Shown one piece after another: positions 48,591-58,700 of a stretch of DNA of 64,000 nt; position 1 is the stretch's first letter; every line of letters begins with the position of its first letter. Both the position numbers and the translations under genes were made by a program. The DNA comes from Phorcus lineatus (lineage: Eukaryota > Mollusca > Gastropoda > Trochida > Trochidae). Location of the stretch: assembly GCA_921293015.1 (NCBI GenBank), contig OV121096.1, positions 25,555,729 to 25,619,728 on the forward strand, read 5' to 3'. Below the pieces are notes generated by a model. It saw only the letters and a program-made list of their open reading frames with translations. It was not told where the DNA came from and ran no database searches.

Positions 48591-50400
48591 CATAAAAGTA
48601 ACATTCAACGTTAGCAGATCCCCCTACCTTGTCGTAGTTTGTGACGTGTTAGGAGTCAGCTGAAACTCGAGCTCTATCTTTTTCTCTGTTTTTGTAAGCT
48701 AATTTAACAGCAAAATAGTGGCATTAGCATTACCGTAAGAATTCATAAATACGATTTATTACTGCCTCATAGTATAAACTTTCCATCTCAGTTGTCATAT
48801 CCATTTTGATTGGTGTGCGGATTTCTTGGGTAAAATTTTATCAATTAGAACTTTGGTTGTGAGATATCCACCACTATTGAATAACAGGTTGAATGAAATA
48901 TATGATATATGGAATGTAAATTGTCTCGATAAAATGAAAATTGATAAAGAACGGGATAAAATGTCATATATGTTTACTGCAGTGACATTTGTATCATATC
49001 GCAGAAAATCATCTCTTTTGCTAAACTTTATAACATATCTAGTAATACATCTCACAGCACGTAGCTATGTCTCTGTCTTTGAATGCAACAATCAATGATA
49101 TAGTAACATACCTTTGCGCAAGCGTTAGATACACCCTATATAATCCTAAAGGATTTTGGTAACCTTTCCAAACGATCTACTTTTTCAAATGTTTGTCATT
49201 ATCGGTAGAAAATCATGAGCCCAATGATTTGCCAATATACATCTCTTAATTCATTGGTTGAATACATATTCTTCAAGTTCATTGGTTCATAATGATTGAA
49301 TGTCGTGACAATATACTCAGTAGCAGTCGAATGGCAAGAGCTATGGCATTATGACATGACGTTTGACATAAGGCGCTACGTACCAACGTGTCCATGGTGT
49401 GAAAATCCAAAAGGTGTAATTAGGCATCCTCAGTTTATCTGACAACTTGAACAGGAAACCTTATCAAATTTCTGACTGGGGTCAAACCAGAGGGCGGAAT
49501 AATGGCAACAACAAATTCATGTCTGAAATATTCAAATACAAAGGTGGAATGTTCCATAGTACAACACATAGGAACAAACAAACAGCATTGTAACAATAAG
49601 AGAGGTCAAGCTCTTCCGGACAGGTCATACAGAGAAGTGCCTTATGTGATATATATATATGCGTTATGATGTAGACACCCGAGGTTTGTTAAACATGAAA
49701 GCTGAGTCTCCATTTCCTTCTCTGAGGAGCCGAACATCGTGACCAAGCCAAAGAGACTTCACACAGGTGAACAAGCTCAAACTCTTGCAAAGGTTCCATT
49801 ACACGCATCTAGATCTAGTTCTAGTTTTCTCTGCAGAGGCTGAAACCATTTCAGTATCTCTACTAAAACATACCCCGGCAAGGTTAGGAGTTCTGAAACA
49901 TATAATCAAGTAATGTATGACAGATATGCAATTGCTTTATAGTTCAAGGTAGTTCAATATCACCGAAGTTAAGAGTCATTGTGTAAACAACAGTGTCCAC
50001 TAACCAGGAACTTGTAATCTGGATATCTTCATGGAAGGTGAGAGACAACCACGTAAAAGCCATCTTCTAGTTCCTGTTCTGCCCTTCACAGGTATCAGAC
50101 CATTCGGTGACATTAGTTATGTCACCAGGCAAAGAAAGGATGAAGCCACTGAGTGCTGAAGCTACTTCTTGTGTACCTCTGGATGCACTGGCCACCACCA
50201 TCATGAAAGGTATGGATCCCAAAGTTGAACGTACATAGTTGTCTTTTACAGTATGTCACGCCTGTCGATAAAAGGGGTATAGCTTAGGTTTGCTGGAGAT
50301 CAAAACTTATATAGCATGTATTTCCATCTGTTTTGGGACGCTTTACATCCTTTTGTAACTTCTCTCTTGCTGCCGATGCTTGATGAAAGTATCTATGTTT
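48591..50400. other. Intergenic sequence, possible orphan exon at 50091-50209
   Basis: Mostly featureless. One stretch, 50091-50209, is bounded by CCCTTCACAG and by AAAG|GTATGG and is open on the plus strand in one frame (containing MSPGKERMKPLSAEATS). I do not recognise it and see no partner exons, so it may be chance. Confidence 0.3.
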
Positions 50401-50423
50401 TTAAGCTCATCAACCAGCTTATT

Positions 50424-50790
50424 TTAATTGTCGCTTTTTGATTTGGTCTCCTTGGTTGTTAATGTTTGTGAAATCGGTCGCACCTGTGGCATGTATCTTT
50501 TTTTGAAGCTGGAAATGAGGATTGAATTTTCAATGGATACCTTTCTGTATGCAAAAAAAATAAATAGCTGGTGTGAACTTACTCTCCCTTTCTTTGATTT
50601 GTTCACACACAGTCTGTAAATGATAGACAAGTTAGATCCTGTGCAAGGTACTGTCTTGTCCTCGTTTGTGTAGTGAATTTTATATCTAGGAAAAGAGTTG
50701 ATATGGTTGACAACACTTTCCATTGTCACGGCATCAAATTTGTTTCCCCGGGCAATGCCGGCCTCGTTGGTCATCCAAGTTTGAGGAAAA
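50424..50790 (-). pseudogene. Transposon-derived open reading frame fragment
   Basis: A 116-codon minus-strand frame contains VVNHINSFPRYKIHYT and GSNLSIIYRLCV. The pattern (a helix, then SFP.....HY....., then a hydrophobic LSI..(M/I)Y.LY) is one I associate with the N-terminal part of a transposon-encoded protein family of invertebrates, but I cannot name it. Sequence immediately upstream on the same strand is also partly open in another frame. Flanking ends are not visible. Confidence 0.35.
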
Positions 50791-50799
50791 TTGATTCTT

Positions 50800-51350
50800 C
50801 AAGGCCCGCTGAATTTTCCCACTAACACTGAAAAATTGATTTATTGTTCATCATAAGTAAAAAAACATTGTTTCATTCATACACATGGAAAAATAATAAT
50901 TGTCTTAATGTCGATCATAGAAAAATGGAAGGGCAGATTGTAAAAAAGATATGAAAGCAAGCCAAAATGTTATTGTTTACTTTGATAATGCAGGCAAATT
51001 TGTTAAAAATCGAATCAGTTAAGTTTTTTGTATAAGATTTTTTCCTTATTTTCTTTAAACAATGGTTTCATACAAATATGTATAGTGTTTCTCTTTTAAA
51101 CACTATTCAACACTTCTAAGATAAAGGTTTTGGTCCAAATGTATATCGACTGTTTTAGGAAGCCTTGACACATGTTAACCGACTAAATATCTTTCTTAAT
51201 CTCATTAACTAATGAAAATGTTACACATTTGAGTTTTAGTCTAAAAATTCATGTCCCCAAAACGAAGCCATTGGAATTTAACTTCGCACGAAATGCGCTC
51301 GAAAATAGTTGAAAAAGAGTATAAAAAGCATTTCATACCATAAATCGAAT
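50800..51350. other. Left flank of the Tc1 element
   Basis: AT-rich sequence without a recognised gene. Part of it, probably from about 51240, belongs to the Tc1 transposon's left end, but I could not pair its terminal inverted repeat with confidence. Confidence 0.35.
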
Positions 51351-51353
51351 ACA

Positions 51354-51702
51354 ATGCCGAGATTAACAGCAGAAGAACGGGAAAGAGCAATTGGTATGCT
51401 GTAGACTTGGTCGACTGACAGAGATGTCGTTGTTGCATTCGGATGTCATCGTTACATCGTCTCACTATTCGAAGGCTGCGTAAACGTTTGCAGCAAACTG
51501 GAGGGCCTAATACGACCTAGAAGCGAGAGACCACCGGTTACAATCCCGAATGAAGACCTTACCTTCGTCAACTTCACCCCAAGAACAGATTTTAAACAGC
51601 AACAGTATTTTCTGATACAGCACTTGCACGTCGAATTAGACCCCAGACGGTGAGATGACGGCTTCGATAATATGAACTCGGCCCACACCGGCCGATGCAA
51701 GC
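51354..51702 (+). pseudogene. Tc1-like transposase, N-terminal part (broken)
   Basis: ATG at 51354 opens MPRLTAEERERAIGML, then a TAG stop at 51402, then DVVVAFGCHR in the same frame. In a shifted frame TIRRLRKRLQQTGGPNT follows. This is the paired helix-turn-helix DNA-binding region of Tc1-type transposases. Several stops and frameshifts make it a pseudogene. The coding strand is plus and it continues, after the LINE insertion, at 53760. Confidence 0.8.
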
Positions 51703-53757
51703 AATAATAATATATCTGCTTCTATAGCGCTGGGTTCCATGCATGCATGCTCAAAGCGCTAACAATGTCCAAGAAATTGACTAAAAAGATGGGTTTTCAG
51801 TTTTTTCTTGAAAAGTTCGCTGCTCTCTACTAATCGCAGATCAACGGGAAGCTGATTCCACAGTTTGGCTGCTGCATAGTGAAATGTCCTATAACCAAAT
51901 GTCTTCATCCTTGGTTGCTTGACGTCAAGTTGAAATTTGGAACTGGAGCGCAGGAGCCTTGAGGGTGTGTACAGTGTGATCAGGTCCTGCAGGTATTCTG
52001 GTGCTCTTTCATACACGCAGTTGTGGACCAGTACAAGGACTTTGAAATCAATCCTGAGATTGACGGGTAACCAGTGAAGTTCATGTAGGATAGGTGACAC
52101 GTGGGAATCCCTTTTGGCCTTCACAACAATCCTGGCTGCAGTGTTCTGTACTTTCTGCAGACGTTTGATGTTCTCAGCTGGTATTCCAATCAAGACGCTG
52201 TTGCAGTAATCCAGGCGACTCAGGATTAGTGATCTGACAAGCGTTGCTGCAGCTGTGTCTGTTATCAGATGTCGGATTCTTCCAATGGATCTGATATGGC
52301 AGTAACATTTCTTGATGATTTCACTGACTTGTCTATCCATGCTCAGTGATGAGTCCAGTAGCACTCCCAGATACTTCACAGCAGGAGAGAATGGAATATG
52401 AGCATCGCCTATCTTCAGGTGATCTACATTTACCTTTTGAAGACGTTGAGGGGGGCCGATGATCATAGCCTCTGTCTTGTCATCGTTGAGTTTAAGACAG
52501 TTTTCACCCATCCAGGATTTAACTTGGTCAAGACACTGTTCCATGTTGTCGATGGCAGATTGTTGAGATGATGTATTGGTCTGGAAACTGTTGGCAAGCT
52601 GTGTGTCATCAGCATACATATGGTGATGCAGGTCATGGGGTTCAATGATTTTGCCTAGAGGTGTTGTGAACAGGGTAAACAGAACAGGTCCTAGGACTGA
52701 TCCTTGGGGTACGCCACAGATCAAGGTTTGATTTGCAGATCTGAAACTCTTGATGTTGACGCACTGTTGCCTCTCATGAAGATAAGACTGGAACCACTTG
52801 AGGAGCATACCATCAATTCCAAACAGGGATTTGAGACGGTGGATCAGGGTCATATGGTCAATCGTATCAAATGCCGATGATAAGTCGAGCAAAGTCAACA
52901 TAACGACACCGCCTTCATCAACACTTGTTCGCAATTTATCGAGAACATAATTCAGAGCAGTCTCGGTACTGTGCGCAACTCTGTAGGCTGACTGGTACTT
53001 GTCAATAAGTTTGTGGTTTTCTAGATGTGTGAATAGTCTAATCTTCACTGCCTTCTCCAACACCTTTGACAGGAAAGGCAGGTTGGACACCGGCCTATAA
53101 TTCTTCAAATTGTCTTTGTCCAGAGAAGGTTTCTTGATCAGTGGCTTTATGATTGCTTGTTTCCAAACTGTAGGAACTGTTCCACTTTCCAGACTCACAT
53201 TGATGATCTTGGTGATTACCGGAAGCAAGGTTGTGATAACTTTGATCAACAAAGTGGTAGGGATGGGATCAAGGGGGCAAGATGTTGGTTTGGAGGACAT
53301 GATCAGCTTACACACTTCGGCTTCACTAAAGGGGGCACAGGTAGATAGTACAACAGTTGATTCATGGCTATCTCTTCTCTGTGGAGCTGCATCAAACGAA
53401 TTTCTGATATTGGTAACTTTATCAGAGAAATATTGTCCAAAAATGTTTGCAAGCTTTTCAAAGTTTTCATCTGATGATGGAAGAACAACTTCAGAATTTT
53501 TCCCCAATAGAGTAGCCATAGTATCGTAAAGGGCTCTTGGATTGTTTGTCTGAGTTGATATAAGGTCAGTGAAGTAAGTGGCCTTGGCTTTGTAGATCAG
53601 AGTATTTACATTGCATCTACATTCATTGAAGATTTGGCGGTGAATTTCCAACCGTGTCTTTCTCCAATGTCTCTCAGCTGAACGACGAACCATCTTTGCC
53701 TTTTGGACATCTTCTGTGTACCATGGTGGATGTGAACAGAAATGTAAGACGTTGGCA
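51703..53757 (-). mobile_element. CR1/L2-like non-LTR retrotransposon, 5'-truncated, intact reverse transcriptase
   Basis: One uninterrupted minus-strand frame covers the reverse transcriptase and C-terminal region, with the stop at 51759 and family homology starting around PPWYTEDVQKAKMVRRSAER at 53735. Visible blocks are YRPVSNLPFLSKVLEK, YQSAYRVAHSTETAL, LLDLSSAFDTIDH, GVPQGSVLGPVLFTLF, MYADDTQLA with the catalytic YADD, and the thumb and tail through RLLRSSSKFQLDV. The endonuclease half and ORF1 are missing, as in typical 5' truncation. The 3' tail reads (ATT)n on the minus strand, as in CR1/L2 elements. The open frame starts at 53825, inside the adjoining Tc1 sequence. The absence of any stop in about 660 codons suggests a young copy. 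Confidence 0.9.
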
Positions 53758-54110
53758 AATCCAAAACTGTTATTTTCCGTATTACAACCACAAGTCATCC
53801 CATTCATGCAACAAAATCCCAACATGCTTTTCCATCATGAAAACTCTCGACCTCATGTGAAAAGACCTCAATGTCAACAGCGTTCACGTTTTGCCTTGGC
53901 CTGCCAGCTCGCCGAATATGAATGCCATTGAGCACCTCTGGGATTACATTGACCAAATTATCCGATTACGACAGCACATACACGTCGACAACTACTAGCT
54001 GCATTGATGGATGAATGGAGACAAATACCACCTGCTTTCATCACACGACTGACATTTTCTGTAACGTTTATTACAAAGTTTAAGGCCGGGCTCAGCTGAA
54101 CTGCAAACAA
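53758..54110 (+). pseudogene. Tc1-like transposase, C-terminal part (broken)
   Basis: The plus strand reads VLQPQVIPFMQQNPNMLFHH then ENSRPHV, the block around the second catalytic aspartate, here changed to E (NARPH is usual after D). In another frame it has NAIEHLWDYIDQIIRLRQHI, the block with the third acidic catalytic residue. It continues to near FITRLTF-like sequence at about 54040. Together with 51354-51702 it is one transposon split by the LINE; about 120 central residues are missing. Confidence 0.8.
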
Positions 54111-54501
54111 GAGTTTCAAAATTCATTACTCAATGTGGATTATTGCTTTGCACAATGTTATGACTTGTACCAATAAAAGAAATCTTTTACTCGCTAGTGT
54201 GCATGACATAGTTTTGGGCGATACTAAATAATCAGCTGGCCCTGTAAGTTTGGTTGAAACTCTGTACCGTGCAATCTTGAAATAAAGCATGTGTATCATC
54301 TAGATATTAACATTTTGTGTAGTAATTCCCTCGATTGTTTTCAAACAGGGGGGAAATGTTTACGAGTTCGGTTTTATCTGACGTATGAACCGATAAATCG
54401 ATCTGCATTTAAACCAAACTATCATAATTTCTCTTCCTATCGTCTATCCTGTCCTAGTCCTGCTGGTGTGAGAACGTAGAATGGGAGACTTCATGATAAT
54501 A

Positions 54502-54715
54502 CTATTTATCAAACATAGTTCATTTTGAAGCCAATAAGCGTTACAAACACATGGTTACATTTTTGATAACGGATTTTCATCCCTCTAGAGAGAATTTGAC
54601 TATGATACTTTTTATCAAACATAGTTCATTTTGAAGTTAATACAAGCGTTACAAACACATGGATCTCAATTGTGACAAAGAATTGTGCATCCCTCGGGAG
54701 AGAACTGACTATCAA
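54502..54715. repeat. Tandem duplication of about 107 bp
   Basis: TTTATCAAACATAGTTCATTTTGAAG...CGTTACAAACACATGG...CATCCCTC.(A/G)GAGAGAA...TGACTAT occurs twice in a row with about 85% identity. Confidence 0.8.
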
Positions 54716-55620
54716 CTCCCACTTTCTCTTCACCTTTCTTCCATGATATTAATATCCGGCAAGTCTACTTATAAGGAAAGTCTCTCAATAAAGGTACGAC
54801 AAGTAAAATCGTTCATAGAAGTTAACATTTGTAGAGATAATTTCCCGCGGGACTATATACTTTTGCTCGATGGTCTAAACTGTTTTCTAAGTTATCTGTC
54901 AATGAGAAGAAGTTTGTTCTGAAAATATGGTATAATAACTTTTTATGTGTGTGCAAGTGCCAAGTGCATAAAAGTGCAAAATTTAAAAATTCCTTCTTTT
55001 TATTAAAAAACATTTCCTTTTGATTTGGAACATTAATTTTATCGTGTGATGATCACTCTATTTATCTAAAAAGGTGCAACTGGCCGTTTGAAGAACTATG
55101 TATTTTTAAAAAGAAAAGTGTGTACGTTCATCTGGCAACAATTTAAGTAGCTTATAAATTTTAGTATGTTTTTTAGGCATTCCAAATTAACAACATTTCC
55201 AGTGCCGAAAACGCAAAACAATTAGTACAATTCGTCTTTTGCTATATGAATTATGTTCTCCTTAACCGAAATTTAATTAAACTTTACAAGATACGTTTTG
55301 AGGGAGACTAAACGGCAAAAGTTTTAAAGAAAAAAGTACTTGTTACCACAATTCTAATTTAATCATATGAGTAAACTTATAGTAAACTTCCTTTGGACAT
55401 TTGATCTAAATAAATGTATTTTTAATTCTATTCTTATACAAAAACTGAAGATTTGTCATCAAAACAAGTTACAAGTTTCTAAGTTCAATGATTCACAGCA
55501 AGTAAGTAGGTAGGTAGGTGGATTTAAGGGCGATATTAGGCCAAAAATGACCTGTATCGCCCCAGCATGTAAATAGATTTGACAATAGTTACCGTTCTTG
55601 AAGTGGGAGTCGCCTTATCG
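54716..55620. other. Intergenic region upstream of TGFBRAP1
   Basis: No gene is recognised. A short (TAGG)n run lies near 55503-55520. Confidence 0.4.
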
Positions 55621-55624
55621 CCAG

Positions 55625-55747
55625 ACGGCGGTGCAATCCAAGATGGCGCTGTCCATCAGCTGAATCTGTAATGACTAATTTGTTAAGGACTACAAAACAG
55701 GATGTTGCTTTATATTTAATTTTTCTGGACGTATAACATATGCTAAA
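55625..55747 (+). promoter_or_regulatory. Probable TGFBRAP1 promoter / 5'UTR with YY1-like site
   Basis: The sequence just upstream of the start codon has CCAAGATGGCGCTG at about 55638-55651, close to the YY1 consensus (AANATGGCGGC) that often sits at metazoan transcription starts. Locally raised GC content at 55600-55660 supports a promoter. Exact start unknown. Confidence 0.45.
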
Positions 55748-58700
55748 ATGAGTGTGAAAGCATTTGAGCTTGTACCCGCCATTGAGCGGGTAAAATTGAT
55801 GTCCGATAAGGCAAAATCTCAGGTAGGGAGTGATTTTCTTGTTTTCGTGTTTCGGACTGTCATTTATTCCATGGGATGTGCCCTCATTAATTCCTTATTG
55901 ACAGTTGTTATAAGTTATTTTCCAGAGCAGAATCAAAAACCATGTCAATCACTGACCGTATTTACAAAAGCATTATTATTCAAAAAGTAAGGAAGAGAGT
56001 TTCTTGTTAATATACTAAGTATTTGAGATTTCAATCCCAGCATAAAATTGTTTTAAGGGGCACAGAGTTTTTGTTGTGATAAGAAGTCAAACTTTATATA
56101 TGGTGTGCTTTTTTGGATTAAAATCTGAATGCTTATGAGTTCAGTATGGTGAAAATTAACAGGTTGAGTGGACATTTGTGATATAAAAAAAAAATGGACA
56201 ATGGCAAAGGTCAAAAACTCAAACGTATTTAGGAAACTTATTTACAGCAGACACTACAACAAATATACATTTACATTTCATATTCATCATTTCACCTTAT
56301 GCAAATCCGATAAAAAATTTGTCTTTAAGAGTCTTTTTTAAGGAAGTGTATAATCTTATTTCGACAATGCAATGAAAATGATTTTGTCAATAGACAGTTC
56401 TCTATGAGATTGTACCAACTTGAAAGAGGCTGCTTAAATATGGTATTTGGTCAATCATAGCATGCAGTTTAAGTAATATGCAAATACTTATTTCAGATTG
56501 AATGCATGGATGTTTGCGGAAAGAACCTCTACATTGGAACTAACGACTGGTAATGCATTTAATCAATATGATATTGAGCTTTTGTTCGAACTCCAATTAT
56601 ATTGATGCATGTTATATTTGAGTCATTATTAATGATCACACATTGAAAAAAAAGGGTATATTACCATTCAAACCTTTTTTATTATTTTGATTCGGTAATG
56701 TAGCACATTTGTAACAAAGTGATTTAATGGGCACAGAGTATGTTGTTGGGAGTTATTATTTTACACTGCAAATTACAAATGATTACATATGAATGATGAG
56801 TCCTCGGTTATAACTAAACTGTAAATCAAGTTATTTATCTTTTTTGTATATTTCTTTCTTTCAGTTTTGTAGTCCATTACAGTATAGAAGAAAAGACTTC
56901 AACGACTGGTCGAGTTTCGTTTCAGAGTGAAAAGCAAGGCCACAAGTACTTAGCAGTGGTAATATTTACTAGCCATTCTTTCCCTTGATGATAGCATGTA
57001 TTTTGCAAAACTTCAAGGTTTATATTTTGATATAGAAAATTATTTGTTCATGTTTTTTAATGTCCCAGAATAAAGTATATCATTAATCATCCTGTTGCAG
57101 GGTAAAACATATGTATGTTATCACTCCACTCATATAGCTGGGATATAACCACACTAAATGTTACACACTGTGACCTGTAATCCAGCCAATCAAACAGTTT
57201 TATCGCAGTTGTTCACGATATAATTTCAGCCAATTACAGAGTGCCTCCTATACCACAGTTGGCTTTTGCTCTTACTACATTTCAACATAAATTGGAAATC
57301 ATGTTTGTATATAGGATATAAATATCTACTTAAATACTGTTGAAAGCCAAATTGATTTTTGAAAAACATTAAAGCTAATGATACAATTTTGATTTTTCAG
57401 AAAAAGCCCATCGTCCAGATTCAGGCGGCATCGGCACTCAATCGGATCCTGGTTGTCTGTGATAACACCCTCACACTTCTCAACATGTTTGACTTAGAGG
57501 TACACATTACAAAACATTAGAAGAAGTGTTGCATTCAAGGGGGGGAGGAGCAGGGGAAGGGTCCCAGGGTGGTATAAAATTCTAGATAAATTGCAAATGT
57601 GAATGGTAAAGCCTCTTTTGGAAAGGTAAATCAATCTGAACATTGTTTGTACCTGATTTTCAGTAAGTGATTAGATTATTTTGATCAGTTTTGATGTAGG
57701 GTATGCTGGCTGATTGTTTGTGGTGAGCAATGCATAGTACACAACTGTCTGATGATATACTCAGCAAAGAGTCATTTAGAGCTGTTAAACTGTTTTCCAC
57801 TTAAGAAAACTGGTACAGATTCAATAAATCAAATACATTTAAGATATCAAAAAGTAATTTTTGTCTCTTTTATTCTAATGAGATTGAAACAAAGTAATGA
57901 GTGGTCTAGTTGAATAAGTTATATTATAACAGGGCTCCAGATAAGATGTGTATCTGCGTAAAATATGCACAGGTAATTCATGTATACACATTTAAAATGA
58001 AATCAAGGAGTGACTGATACGCTCAACTTTTGCAGAATACGATTCAGATATTTGTTTACAGAAGTGATCGTGACTTGTCAAAATAAAGTTTCATTTCTAC
58101 ATGTCCGATCTTTACATCTCGAATAGTAGCCAACTTGATGCCAACCTGTATGAAAGGAAAGAGTACCGAGTATATATTTTGTCAAAGATAAATCACTCGT
58201 TTATAGCTTAAACGTGTAGAAAATATAAACAACGACTACCATTGAAATAGATGCTAACTTGGAATGAGGATCTGAAAACGATAAACCTTGAAATACTCCT
58301 ATTTTTTTTCATGTGGTAATTTTACCCCTAAATTTTTATTTTGAGGAGTGAAATACCCCTGAGTCAAAATAATTATCTGGAGCCCTGTTATAATTTTAAC
58401 AATGACAGACACAAAGTGAAGACACATTATATTTTTTCCAGCCAATAATGAGTGGTGCCAAGATAAAGGGTGTCACATGTTTCTGCCTCAACTTGAACCC
58501 ACTGAGAACAAACCCTTTCAGCGTTGAGGTAGGTTTTCTCATTGCTCTGAGGAAGTGTTTCTGTTTTCATTTACTTATGGGAGAGTTTGATAAAGTACCA
58601 TGATGTTTGACAGATGTATAAAGATAAGTGGTTGTAGATCAAATTCTGCCAAAGGCTTTAAATCTTTGTCTTTAAAGAATTTATGTTGATGTAGTACCAA

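Noticed and set aside
48826-49098. 90-codon plus-strand frame as a gene
   Set aside because: No recognised domain, no splice partners, and an equally long frame exists on the opposite strand.
51452-51700. Minus-strand 82-codon frame
   Set aside because: Antisense shadow of the Tc1 transposase N-terminal relic.
53110-53529. Plus-strand 139-codon frame
   Set aside because: Antisense shadow of the CR1-like reverse transcriptase.
51200-54240. Terminal inverted repeats of the Tc1 element
   Set aside because: I looked for paired ends around 51240 and 54230 but found only short, weak matches (CCCAAAAC-like), not enough to set the element's limits.
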